Shown: in pieces, positions 27,938-36,071 of the stretch | How the letters are laid out: every line of letters starts with the position of its first letter | Position numbering within the stretch: position 1 is the first letter of the stretch | NCBI GenBank assembly: GCA_000196815.1 | Contig: FP929003.1 | Coordinates: 372,001-436,000 of the forward strand | DNA: 64,000 nucleotides | Direction: 5' to 3' | From: Nitrospira defluvii | GTDB lineage: Bacteria > Nitrospirota > Nitrospiria > Nitrospirales > Nitrospiraceae | The notes under the pieces: generated by a model | The model's input: the letters and a program-made list of their open reading frames with translations, nothing else | What the model was told of the DNA's origin: nothing | Databases searched by the model: none | Program-made: the position numbers and the translations under genes

Positions 27938-29014
27938 TTACGGCCGTGCCGGGCCGGGTCGTGACACAGTAATGGTGCCCGTGCCGGCCTTTCCTTGCGT
28001 GGTGATTTGAAACGCCATCTGGTCGCTTGCGCGACTCACGGCATGCCAGAAATCGCCGATGTTGTAGAGCGGATGGTTATCGATGGCGGTCACCACATCC
28101 CCGGATTGCAATCCGGCTCGCCCCGCCGGTTTGGCAGGATCCACCGAGAGCGCGAGGATGCCCCGATCACTCTCCAGGTCGAAGCTCGCGGCAACGCTCG
28201 GGGTGATCGTCACCGGGATCACGCCGAGGTCCGGCCGCAGGACCGAGCCGCGATCCATCATGGATTGAAGGTGTGGTGTCACCGCCTCCATGGCAATGGC
28301 GTAACTGATGGCCTGCGCGGAAGGAGCGACTGCGACATTGATGCCTACGACCTGGCCGTATCGATCGACCAACGGGCCGCCGCTGTTCCCCGGGTTGATC
28401 GCGGCATCCGTTTGGAGCAGATCGTATAGGGTCTCACCCTCCGGCGTGAGCACCGAGCGATCGAGTGCACTGATGACGCCGACTGTGACAGTGGAACCTC
28501 CCTTCAGGGCAAGGGGGTTTCCGATGGCGATCACGGTTTCGCCGATTTCGAAGGAGGTGCGCCGGCTGAATTCGGCCGGAACCAGATCCGGAGCGGTGAT
28601 TCTCACCAGGGCGAGATCGAGCAGAAAATCACGAGCGACGACTCGCCCCGGTGTGAGCCGGCCGGTCGAGAGTCCCACCACGACGCTGGTCACGCCCTGC
28701 ACCAGGTGGTTGTTGGTCAGAATGTATCCACCGGCATCGAGGATCACGCCGGAGCCGGAGCCCGGCGGCGCCCCGTGCTGGGAGCCCCCCTGGGGAATGC
28801 CGCGCGTGAGCACGGTGACGACCGACGGACGGACTTTGGCGACGACGGCGGGTACCGAAAGCTCGGTGAGCGGGGTCGATTCAGTGGGGTTGTGGCCTGC
28901 ACCGTTCGCGGGCGTGCAGAGGCTGAGGATGGAGAGTGAGAAAAGGCTCCAGGCGAGCCATCGTGTCCGATCGGGCCTGGCGGCAAAGTGTCGACTATAG
29001 GGGGCTGTCAGCAT
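27938..29014 (-). CDS. HtrA/DegP-type serine protease with one PDZ domain
   Basis: A signal peptide or anchor (about residues 18-38) precedes a trypsin-like domain. The triad histidine is in ILTNNHLVQ, the aspartate in LLDLALVRI and the serine in INPGNSGGPL. A PDZ domain follows (GRAGLQSGDVVTAIDN). One PDZ and 358 residues resemble DegS-like proteases of envelope quality control. It is first in a tight run with lipB and gdh. Confidence 0.92.
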   Translation of the reverse strand: MLTAPYSRHFAARPDRTRWLAWSLFSLSILSLCTPANGAGHNPTESTPLTELSVPAVVAKVRPSVVTVLTRGIPQGGSQHGAPPGSGSGVILDAGGYILTNNHLVQGVTSVVVGLSTGRLTPGRVVARDFLLDLALVRITAPDLVPAEFSRRTSFEIGETVIAIGNPLALKGGSTVTVGVISALDRSVLTPEGETLYDLLQTDAAINPGNSGGPLVDRYGQVVGINVAVAPSAQAISYAIAMEAVTPHLQSMMDRGSVLRPDLGVIPVTITPSVAASFDLESDRGILALSVDPAKPAGRAGLQSGDVVTAIDNHPLYNIGDFWHAVSRASDQMAFQITTQGKAGTGTITVSRPGPARP

Positions 29015-29087
29015 AGGGGGGAGCCGTTCCTCCGTTGCCGCATTCTCTCACAATAGGAGGCATGGCGAAAGCGCGGCTCAAACAACA

Positions 29088-29111
29088 CGGGCGAGGTGTT
29101 ACCCTCGCCCG
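29088..29111 (-). terminator. Hairpin after the sigma factor gene
   Basis: A perfect 9-bp stem (CGGGCGAGG / CCTCGCCCG) with a 6-base loop, followed on the minus strand by TGTTGTTT. It lies about 31 bases past the stop of the sigma factor gene and is the likely transcription end. Confidence 0.6.
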
Positions 29112-29141
29112 CAGTGCTTGGCTATGTGAAAGGCCCGGCGG

Positions 29142-30401
29142 TTACTTGATCGCCGCGAACATTTCCTTGACCATCGGGGTCTTGAGTTTCTTCAGCGCTT
29201 TGGCCTCGATCTGTCGAATCCGTTCGCGAGTGACCGACAGATGCTGCCCGACCTGTTCCAGCGTGCGCGCCTGATCTTCTCCGATCCCGAAGCGCAACCG
29301 GATGACGGTTTGTTCTCTGGGCGTCAAGGTGCCGAGAATCCGATCCATTTCACGGGTGAGTTCCGTGCGGTTCACATGCGCGTCCGGCGGGACCGCCTGC
29401 TGGTCCGGGAGCAGCTCGCCGAGCTCCGTGCCGCCATCACCGACCCGATGCTCCAACGCCACCGGTTCCTGGAAGGCCTGAATGGTCTCATGCAGCCGAT
29501 CAGGTCGCATCCGCATGGTCGAAGCCACCTCCTCAAGACGTGGCTGGCGTCCCAACTGTTGGACGAGACGGCGCGAGGCCCGGAGAATGCGGTTCGAAGC
29601 TTCCGTCTGGTGCACGGGAATTCTGATCGTGCGTGACTGATCGGCCAGGGATCGGGTGATACCCTGCCGGATCCACCACGTCGCATAGGTGCTGAACTTG
29701 AACCCCTTCCGGTGCTGGTACCGCTCAGCGGCTTTCATCAATCCGATATTACCCTCCTGGACCAGATCCAACAGAGTCAGGCCGCGGCCGGTGTAATGCT
29801 TGGCCACATTCACGACTAAGCGAAGGTTGCAGCGCACCAGCTCGTCTTTGGCCGTCTCCAGGGTGATGCGTGAGGCCTTCAATTGCGACAAGGCCGCATC
29901 CAGTTCCTTGCGGACCGACACGGGAACTCTGCCACCGGTGGTGGCGTCCAGTTGAAGATCGTCCAGTGCGCGTTCCGCCTGATTGAGGGCAGTGGCCGAG
30001 AGGCCGCTCAGACGGCGGACTGTTTTGAGTGTTTCGAGGCACTCGGTCGTGCGGTCGGTTCGTTTCAGGCGGCCGCCGGCTTTGACCGCTTGTTGAAGGG
30101 TCAGCCGGATTTGGCGAGTGCCGAGGTCAAGTTGTTTCGCCAGGGCAATCTCTTCATCCCGTTCGAGCAGCGGGCGTTCGCCGAACGAACGGAAGTAGAG
30201 GGATTCCAGGAGAAACGGCGAAGAGGCCGAGCGCGCAGGCTTCTCAGGCGCGGCGTCCTCGGAGTCTGCGTCGGTCTCCGCCTGGTCGCCTTGCACGATG
30301 CTGTCCAGCAGCGTGCTGGCTTCCGGGTCATCGGCATCCGGGTCCACCTCAGCCGCAACCGTCGGGTCTGTATCGTCTTGAATCGCGAGCGCATCTTTCA
30401 T
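29142..30401 (-). CDS. Group 2 sigma-70 family RNA polymerase sigma factor
   Basis: The 419-residue protein has an acidic N-terminus, then region 1.2 (YFRSFGERPLLERDEEIALA), region 2 (LDLVQEGNIGLMKAAERY, FSTYATWWIRQGITR), region 3 and region 4 (LTPREQTVIRLRFG, VTRERIRQIEAKALKKL). It lacks the large insert of housekeeping RpoD, so an RpoS-like alternative sigma factor is likely. ATG 30401 is preferred, with GAGGGG 8 bases upstream; a GTG at 30410 is possible. Confidence 0.92.
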   Translation of the reverse strand: MKDALAIQDDTDPTVAAEVDPDADDPEASTLLDSIVQGDQAETDADSEDAAPEKPARSASSPFLLESLYFRSFGERPLLERDEEIALAKQLDLGTRQIRLTLQQAVKAGGRLKRTDRTTECLETLKTVRRLSGLSATALNQAERALDDLQLDATTGGRVPVSVRKELDAALSQLKASRITLETAKDELVRCNLRLVVNVAKHYTGRGLTLLDLVQEGNIGLMKAAERYQHRKGFKFSTYATWWIRQGITRSLADQSRTIRIPVHQTEASNRILRASRRLVQQLGRQPRLEEVASTMRMRPDRLHETIQAFQEPVALEHRVGDGGTELGELLPDQQAVPPDAHVNRTELTREMDRILGTLTPREQTVIRLRFGIGEDQARTLEQVGQHLSVTRERIRQIEAKALKKLKTPMVKEMFAAIK

Positions 30402-30696
30402 TGTTGTCACCCCTCTTCCCCGTCCTGGGGAGGTTGGCTATGGTACAGCGTGGAGAGGCTGCTTATCCCATCACTACATTAGAGACCGAGTGATGAAAAA
30501 AGGATTCGCTCTGGCCTACCCTCCGTCCCGCTCCTGTCCTCAGTGCTACTACGAGACCGGGAACTGGTCGGATTGCTTTCCACACGAGATAGGGCCGCTC
30601 CTCGCAGTGTCAAGAGGCGCGACGAAGCGGCCCGCGGAGGAGCGACAGCGGTGATTCGGTTGAAAACCCGTGGGTAGTCTCCTAGAATGCCGGACT

Positions 30697-31575
30697 ATGT
30701 CACAACTACAAAACGGCGAACGTGTTCATCTGGTCGACAAAAAGGGCCGGCAATATGCCCTGACATTGAAAGCCGGGGATATTTATCACTTCAGCGGCGA
30801 AACGATTCCGCACGATGAGCTCATCGGTAAGCCGGACGGCACCGTGGTGACCCTCTCGAAGGGCAAACGGTTTCTCGCGCTCCGGCCGACTTTCGGGGAA
30901 TATGTCCTGAAAATGCCTCGCGGGGCGCAGGTACTCTATCCCAAAGACCTGTCGTTGATCCCGATGTGGGCGGATGTCTATCCCGGCGCGCGGGTCTTCG
31001 AAGCCGGAACCGGGTCCGGAGCGCTCACGATGGCGTTGTTGCGTGCCGTCGGGCCGACCGGCCTGGTCGTCACCTACGAAGCCCGGGACGATTTTGCCCG
31101 TACGGCATTGACCAACATCGAGCGGTATATGGGGCCGGTCTCCACCCTCATGCCCTGTCGCAAGAATGCCTACGAGGGGATCGATGTGCTGGAAGACGGC
31201 CGCTTGTTCGATCGCCTGGTACTGGATCTGCCGGAACCCTGGCAGGTGGTGCCGCATGCGGCGAAAGTCCTGCGCTCAGGCGGCATTTATTTGAGTTTCG
31301 TGCCGACCATCCCACAGGTCATGCAAACCGTGGAGGCGCTGGAGCGCACGTCGGTATTCGGCATGATCGAAACGTTTGAGACGTTGTTGCGGACCTGGTC
31401 GATTCAGGGGCGGAGTGTCCGGCCCGATCATCGTATGGTGGCGCATTCGGGTTTCCTGACCGTCGCAAGAAAGGTGGAAGAGGGCTGGTGGTCGCGTCCG
31501 AACAAAACGGTCGAGGCAGAGGCAGGCGGCGAGCAGGATGACGAAGCGCACGAGGGGGAGGACGCACAGGCATGA
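30697..31575 (+). CDS. trmI: tRNA (adenine-N1)-methyltransferase, TrmI type
   Basis: TrmI methylates A58 of tRNA. The small N-terminal domain (LQNGERVHLVDKKGRQY) is followed by the SAM-binding fold with VFEAGTGSGALTMAL and the catalytic region LVLDLPEPWQVV. ATG 30697 gives the usual start of the family; GTG 30670 would add nine residues with no homology-like content. The stop overlaps the next start (ATGA). Confidence 0.92.
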   Translation: MSQLQNGERVHLVDKKGRQYALTLKAGDIYHFSGETIPHDELIGKPDGTVVTLSKGKRFLALRPTFGEYVLKMPRGAQVLYPKDLSLIPMWADVYPGARVFEAGTGSGALTMALLRAVGPTGLVVTYEARDDFARTALTNIERYMGPVSTLMPCRKNAYEGIDVLEDGRLFDRLVLDLPEPWQVVPHAAKVLRSGGIYLSFVPTIPQVMQTVEALERTSVFGMIETFETLLRTWSIQGRSVRPDHRMVAHSGFLTVARKVEEGWWSRPNKTVEAEAGGEQDDEAHEGEDAQA

Positions 31576-32333
31576 ATCGGTTACAGGGGAAAGTGGCCAT
31601 CATTACCGGCGGGAATGCGGGAATCGGGGAGGCGATCGCGAAGCTGTTTGCCGACGAAGGCGCCTCCGTCGTGGTAACCGGTCGCCGCAAGGAAGAGCTC
31701 GACCGTGTGGTGAAAGGCATCGGGGTGAACGGAGGGCGGGCATTGGCGGTGGTCGGATCCGTCACGGACGAGGCCCACGTGCAGGATGTGATCGCGCAGA
31801 CCCTGCGTACCTTCGGCAAGCTGCATATTCTGGTGAACAACGCCGGAATCGGCGATTTCGGCAAACGGCTCCACGAAACGGACGATGCCACCTGGGCGAA
31901 GGTGTTGGACATCAATCTCACGGGCGTCTTCCGGATGACCCGCGCGGCTCTTCCGGAGCTCATCAAGTGCGGGGGCGGCTCGATCATCAACATTTCCACT
32001 GTGGCGAGCCTGGTCGGGATCCGCGGTCTGTCGGCCTATGCGGCGTCCAAAGGAGGCTTGGACTCGTTGACACGGTCCATAGCAGTGGACTACGCGCAGG
32101 ACAATATCCGCTGCAACGTCATGAATCCCGGTCTGGTGGACACGCCCATGGCGGCGCCTCTAATGGCCGATCCTGCCAGCCTCGAACCGATCATGGCCCA
32201 GTACGCCATTCGTCGGCCCGGCAAGCCGGAAGAAGTGGCGAAGATGGCGCTCTACCTCGCATCCGACGAGGCCACCTGGGTGACCGGAGCGACGTTCCCT
32301 ATCGATGGCGGCATGACCATCAGCAAGGGGTAA
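31572..32333 (+). CDS. Short-chain dehydrogenase/reductase (FabG-like)
   Basis: A classical SDR of 253 residues with the NAD(P) motif TGGNAGIGEAIA, NNAGIGD, the catalytic serine in INISTVASLVG, and YAASKGG with Tyr and Lys. The C-terminus has TGATFPIDGGMTIS. The substrate cannot be told from the sequence; 3-oxoacyl-ACP reductase or a sugar/alcohol dehydrogenase are options. Translation is coupled to trmI. Confidence 0.9.
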   Translation: MNRLQGKVAIITGGNAGIGEAIAKLFADEGASVVVTGRRKEELDRVVKGIGVNGGRALAVVGSVTDEAHVQDVIAQTLRTFGKLHILVNNAGIGDFGKRLHETDDATWAKVLDINLTGVFRMTRAALPELIKCGGGSIINISTVASLVGIRGLSAYAASKGGLDSLTRSIAVDYAQDNIRCNVMNPGLVDTPMAAPLMADPASLEPIMAQYAIRRPGKPEEVAKMALYLASDEATWVTGATFPIDGGMTISKG

Positions 32334-32380
32334 ACAGAGTGGCATTGGAACAGCGGCGCAGGAACTAGGATCACCAGCGT

Positions 32381-33235
32381 ATGGACATCACGACTCAGAC
32401 TCAATGGTGCGGCATCATCGGCAATCCGGTCGAACATTCCCTCTCGCCGGCGATTCATAACGCGGCCTTTCAGAGGATGGGGCTGGATCTGGTGTATCTG
32501 GCGTTTCGGGTGGAAGCCCTCGGCGATGCGCTGAAAGGGGTGCGGGCGCTGGGGAATGCGCGAGGGTTCAGTGTGACGATTCCTCACAAAGTGGCGGCGA
32601 TTCCGTTTCTGGATGAGGTCGAGCCCACCGCCAAACATATCGGCGCGATCAACACCATCGTCGTCGAAGAAGGCAAGCTCAAGGGGTACAACACGGACGC
32701 GTCGGGGGCGTTGCGCGCGTTGAAAGAAGGCGGGGCGCTGCTCGACGGGCATCGGGTGCTGATCCTTGGCTCCGGTGGCGCAGCCCGAGCGATTGCCTTC
32801 GCGCTGGCAACCGGGACGGGCATCGCCGGGTTGACGATCTTGGGGATCGAAGAAGGCGAGCGGCAGAAACTGGTGAAGGATTTGCGAGACAAGGCGAACA
32901 TCCCGATTGAGGATGGCCCGCTCACGCTCGACATGCTTCGGAACTGGGTGCCGCACGTGCGCACCTTGATTCACTGCACGCCGGTCGGGATGTCGCCTCG
33001 TATAGACGAATCCTGTGTGCCGACCAATCTGTTCAGGCCCGAACTGACCGTGATGGATATTGTCTACAATCCGCGCGAAACGAAGCTGCTGCAGGAAGCG
33101 AAGGCGGCCGGCTGCCGGACGATTTCGGGTTTAGAAATGTTCCTCAATCAGGCCGTGCTGCAATTTGAGCTGTGGACGAAGCAGCCGGCACCGGCCGATG
33201 TCATGCGACGGGTGCTGGAGTCTCGCTTTGGTTAA
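32381..33235 (+). CDS. aroE: Shikimate dehydrogenase
   Basis: AroE reduces 3-dehydroshikimate with NADPH. The protein (284 residues) has GIIGNPVEHSLSPAIHN, SVTIPHK with the catalytic lysine, GAINTI, YNTDASG, LGSGGAARAIAFAL and the C-terminal SGLEMFLNQAVLQFELW. aroK follows 54 bases later, so two more shikimate steps are grouped here, away from the main aromatic cluster. Confidence 0.96.
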   Translation: MDITTQTQWCGIIGNPVEHSLSPAIHNAAFQRMGLDLVYLAFRVEALGDALKGVRALGNARGFSVTIPHKVAAIPFLDEVEPTAKHIGAINTIVVEEGKLKGYNTDASGALRALKEGGALLDGHRVLILGSGGAARAIAFALATGTGIAGLTILGIEEGERQKLVKDLRDKANIPIEDGPLTLDMLRNWVPHVRTLIHCTPVGMSPRIDESCVPTNLFRPELTVMDIVYNPRETKLLQEAKAAGCRTISGLEMFLNQAVLQFELWTKQPAPADVMRRVLESRFG

Positions 33236-33289
33236 GACAGCGGTCGGCCTCCCGCAGCAGGAACCCGCACAACATCCTCGTGTCAGGGC

Positions 33290-33820
33290 ATGGATCCTCG
33301 CATGAATCTCGTGTTGATCGGATACCGTGGGACCGGCAAGAGCACGGTTGGAAAGGTGCTGGCGCGCAAGCTGGGTCGCACCGTGGTGTCGACCGATGCC
33401 GAAATCGTGAAGCGGGCACAGCTGTCCGTGCCTGAGATCGTCAAACAGTTCGGATGGGATCACTTTCGCGACTTGGAGTCGGCCGTCTGCCGTGATTTTG
33501 CCGCGCGGGACCAGTTGATCATCGATACCGGCGGCGGTGCCATTTTGCGACCTGAAAATGTGGAGGTGTTGCGACGAACCGGGACATTGGTCTGGCTCAC
33601 CGCGACCGTGGAGACGATCACGCGTCGGATCGGCGGTGATACCCAGCGCCCGTCTTTGACGGGCACGAAGTCCTTCACGGAGGAAATTCGCGACGTGTTG
33701 ACCGAGCGCACGCCCAAGTATCAGGCGGCAGCCAACCACGTCGTCTCCACCGACGGCGCCTCGACTGCCGAGGTCGCCTCACGTATTCTGCAGCTGATAT
33801 CCCATGAGTCGACCGTCTGA
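33290..33820 (+). CDS. aroK: Shikimate kinase
   Basis: AroK phosphorylates shikimate. The P-loop GYRGTGKSTVG, STDAEI, the FRDLES motif, IDTGGGAIL and the lid with RPSL are present in 176 residues. Two starts are possible: ATG 33290, or ATG 33302 (MNLVLIGYRG). Neither has a strong ribosome site. It is the last gene before the tRNA-Arg island. Confidence 0.94.
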   Translation: MDPRMNLVLIGYRGTGKSTVGKVLARKLGRTVVSTDAEIVKRAQLSVPEIVKQFGWDHFRDLESAVCRDFAARDQLIIDTGGGAILRPENVEVLRRTGTLVWLTATVETITRRIGGDTQRPSLTGTKSFTEEIRDVLTERTPKYQAAANHVVSTDGASTAEVASRILQLISHESTV

Positions 33821-33869
33821 AATATCGAGGCCTTCTGCCTGTGAACAGCACCGTTGGGCTCCGCGTTTC

Positions 33870-33899
33870 TTGACATCCCCTCGGTAACATGGTTCTTAT
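33870..33899 (+). promoter_or_regulatory. Putative sigma-70 promoter of tRNA-Arg
   Basis: A perfect -35 box TTGACA and a weaker -10 box TCTTAT are separated by 18 bases. The -10 box ends 9 bases before the tRNA. Confidence 0.5.
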
Positions 33900-33907
33900 A
33901 CCCGCGC

Positions 33908-33984
33908 GCGCCCGTAGCTCAATTGGATAGAGCATCGGACTTCGGATCCGAGGGTTGGGGGTTCAAGTCCCTCCGGGCGCACCA
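33908..33984 (+). tRNA. tRNA-Arg, anticodon TCG
   Basis: A full cloverleaf is visible. The acceptor stem is GCGCCCG/CGGGCGC, the D stem is GCTC/GAGC, the anticodon stem TCGGA/TCCGA has loop CTTCGGA, the T arm holds GTTCAAG, and CCA is encoded at 33982-33984. The anticodon TCG reads CGA and related arginine codons. Its 3' half is repeated at 38817-38862, showing that the tRNA is an integration target and was restored by the incoming element. Confidence 0.95.
33940..33984 (+). repeat. attL: tRNA-Arg 3' half
   Basis: The sequence runs from the anticodon loop to the CCA end. It matches 38817-38862 except for a single extra T in the right copy. Here it is part of the intact tRNA. Confidence 0.88.
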
Positions 33985-34163
33985 TAGAATCAACAGGTTG
34001 TATCCCTTCCTCAGGTTCTTCCTCTTCCTCGGTCACGGTTTTGGTCACGGTTCCACTCAGACTGCCTCGATTCACGGCTTCTCGAAGATGTCCTGGCGCG
34101 AGGTGCGCGTACCGCATGGCCGTCTCAATATCACGGTGCCCGAGTATCACCCGGCTATCATTA

Positions 34164-34191
34164 TTGACTTGTAGGACAAATGGCGTACAAT
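34164..34191 (+). promoter_or_regulatory. Promoter/operator of TA module 1
   Basis: TTGACT and TACAAT are spaced by 16 bases. The spacer contains an inverted repeat TTGT-AGG-ACAA. The same arrangement occurs at 38043-38070 in front of the second module. The -10 box ends 7 bases before the antitoxin start codon. Confidence 0.7.
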
Positions 34192-34198
34192 CGGACGC

Positions 34199-34477
34199 GT
34201 GAAAAAGGCGGCACACATGTCAAAGTCCGACCGTATTAATACCCGTATCGATGTAGGCCTCAAAAAGAGAGCCGTGAAGATTTTCGATCGCCTGGGCCTT
34301 ACTGAAGCCGAAGCTATCCGCCTGTTCTATGCTCAGGTCGAACTCCATCAGGGTATTCCATTCCCTGTCACCGTTCCAAACACCACGACCATTGCCGCCC
34401 TGAACGAAACGAACGAGCCGGAGAAACTTCCTTCCTTTAAGACCTTCCGCGCCCTCAGAAACCATACGGGCGTATAA
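34199..34477 (+). CDS. RelB/DinJ-family antitoxin, copy 1
   Basis: The 92-residue protein has the ribbon-helix-helix start of the RelB/DinJ family (SDRINTRIDVGLKKRAVKIF, DRLGLTEAEAIRLFYAQV) and a C-terminal tail that should wrap the toxin. It begins at GTG 34199, which aligns with the ATG of copy 2 and lies only 7 bases past the -10 box. Translation may thus be leaderless; ATG 34217 is an alternative. About 85% of residues match copy 2. Confidence 0.88.
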   Translation: MKKAAHMSKSDRINTRIDVGLKKRAVKIFDRLGLTEAEAIRLFYAQVELHQGIPFPVTVPNTTTIAALNETNEPEKLPSFKTFRALRNHTGV

Positions 34478-34480
34478 ACC

Positions 34481-34750
34481 TTGCTCCTCCTCAAGCCCAC
34501 GACTCGGTTTCTCAAAGACCTGAAGCTAACCAAAAAACGAGGGCAGGACATCGACGCCCTTGAAGACATTATCGACCTCTTACAATTTCGAAAGGTCTTG
34601 CCCGTCAGGAATAGAGACCATACCCTTTCCGGTAATTGGAAACATCACCGGCAATGCCATATTGCTCCCGACTGGCTCCTGATTTACCGGACCGATGAGG
34701 AATTCCTTTACTTGGGGCGCACCGGCTCCCATGCCGACCTGTTCGAGTAA
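34481..34750 (+). CDS. YafQ-family mRNA endonuclease toxin, copy 1
   Basis: The 89-residue toxin has the YafQ signature GNWKHHRQCHIAPDWLLIY and RTGSHADLF. The residues known to matter in YafQ (H50, H63, D67, H87) appear here as H47, H60, D64 and H84, so the active site looks intact. It starts with TTG 3 bases after the antitoxin stop, so translation should be coupled. Members cut mRNA on the ribosome. It matches copy 2 at 79 of 89 residues. Confidence 0.88.
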   Translation: MLLLKPTTRFLKDLKLTKKRGQDIDALEDIIDLLQFRKVLPVRNRDHTLSGNWKHHRQCHIAPDWLLIYRTDEEFLYLGRTGSHADLFE

Positions 34751-35318
34751 TGGTGCCAGCTCGTCTCATATCTGGAGAAAACTTTGTTGGTGTTGGTTCC
34801 GGTCATACAAAGAGTTCTCTCGCCCGCCACTGATCGCATCGGTTCATCGTGAAGCTCTGAATGTGTCACGTGAGCATGGCTGCCTCACTCCCGCGCTCGG
34901 TCAGTCTGTACTGGTTTAAATCTCTCCGGACTCACCAACAATCACTTTCTTCGGTAGTTCGCCTCTCGCGTTTGTTCTCACGTGAGGGAGCGCGAGCGGT
35001 CTCGCACGACAATCGATCAGATCGGCTACACCCTGTCACCCGTCCACTATCCTCTACGGGTGACAGGGGAATACAGACAGCCTCATTAATTTAAGATGGC
35101 GGCGATGCGTCAGCTTGGCCGCCGTTCCGGGAGAGTGTTTCTCAAATCCAATGATGTGCCGCTAAACAGGAACGCAGGAGGCCGTGATCGTGAGGCTCTC
35201 CAGCAAAAATGAATCGGGTGAAATTGGACTTATCGGGCGGTATAAATGGGGCTGCACGATTAATTTGAATAGCCTCGGGTCTTAAACAGAAAGTTCCATC
35301 TGCCGAAAAAGGATGCAC
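34751..35318. other. Non-coding stretch in the island
   Basis: No convincing gene is seen in these 568 bases. The stretch contains a possible decayed tRNA-end/attachment site at 34913-34937 and short palindromes, including one at 35025-35062 where TGTCACCCGT pairs with ACGGGTGACA. Confidence 0.6.
34913..34937 (+). repeat. Possible decayed attachment site (tRNA 3'-end-like)
   Basis: These 25 bases match the last 25 bases of tRNA-Arg, including CCA, at 20 positions. Four of the five differences are transitions. The sequence lies downstream of TA module 1, so the module may once have been bounded by two att sites. Confidence 0.45.
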
Positions 35319-35747
35319 ATGAGTCAGCTCACACCACTCGAACGGGATATTCTTCGCGCGTGTTCGGCAGACGATGTCGGTTTGTGGGAAGCCGTTCGAC
35401 ATGGTCAATGGAATTTTCCCCACGCCTCACCGGACCAAATCAAAGAGATCGTTCTCTCTGCATTGCGGGTTTTGCTCACGGCTCGGTTGGTCGATGCGGG
35501 GCGGTCGGTCGCGAGGGACAACTCGTACATCCGTAGCGACTGGAGGTCGGTGTTTGGGCCTGGGTATGACATTGTGTCCTGGAATCTTTCAGCAGAGCAG
35601 GCAATTGAACGTATACGTCGAGAGTGGGATCAACTGGGTGGTGAGCCGACCATAGGAGATATTGTGTGGTTTGTCAGCACAACAGAAGGGGGACGTGTGC
35701 TGGCTGAAGGAAAGGAGCGCAATGTGCTGAAGGAAACAGATACTTAA
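35319..35747 (+). CDS. Hypothetical island protein
   Basis: The 142-residue protein begins MSQLTPLERDILRACSADD. ATG 35319 is chosen because AAAAAGG lies 6 bases upstream; ATG 35313 is too close to it. The N-terminal part looks like a small helical, possibly winged-helix domain with ALRVLLTARLVDAGR, and the middle has WNLSAEQAIERIRREW. I do not recognise a family. Confidence 0.6.
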   Translation: MSQLTPLERDILRACSADDVGLWEAVRHGQWNFPHASPDQIKEIVLSALRVLLTARLVDAGRSVARDNSYIRSDWRSVFGPGYDIVSWNLSAEQAIERIRREWDQLGGEPTIGDIVWFVSTTEGGRVLAEGKERNVLKETDT

Positions 35748-35828
35748 GAGGCACCCAACGCTCAGGATAAAAGGGATGCTGAACCCATGAGGAGATTCGT
35801 AACGCAAAGACTCCGCCCAACGCGGCCG

Positions 35829-35885
35829 CCCGGCCGTTCCGGACCGCTGGACCGGACGGCCGGGGGGATCGGGGGCGCAGCCCCC
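35829..35885. repeat. Two GC-rich hairpins
   Basis: An imperfect stem (CCGGCCGTTCCGG with CCGGACGGCCGG, one bulge) is followed directly by a perfect GGGGGC-GCA-GCCCCC hairpin at 35871-35885. They lie 80 bases after the preceding gene in otherwise AT-rich island DNA. A terminator or a small mobile repeat is possible. The rest of 35748-36071 shows no gene. Confidence 0.6.
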
Positions 35886-36071
35886 GCTTCACTTGATCTA
35901 TATGGTCAAAGTAGGACGACACTTAATAACCTCGTCCCTGCCTTCTTTCCAAAACTTTTATGAAGGATCAGCTCACGGTGATAAGGTAGGAGAGTATATT
36001 TCGAGTTTATAAAGAGACCCCTCGACCCTCCATAGGAATTAGCTCTTCCCTTTACTCAAAGGAGCATCAGC

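Larger units (their letters stand above)
33896..34155 (-). pseudogene. Tyrosine recombinase (integrase), C-terminal remnant
   Basis: On the minus strand the frame begins abruptly with VILGHRDIETAMRYAHLAPGH, the end of the catalytic domain with the nucleophilic Tyr. It continues through a tail with TKTVTEEEEEPEEG and reads on through the antisense of the tRNA. The DNA-binding domain and the Arg/His active-site boxes are missing, so it is not functional. The break lies about 10 bases from the promoter of the first antitoxin gene. Confidence 0.8.

Noticed and set aside
34861..35094. Plus-strand frame of 77 codons in the island
   Set aside because: It has no ribosome site, lies across the possible decayed att site and has a composition unlike real proteins.
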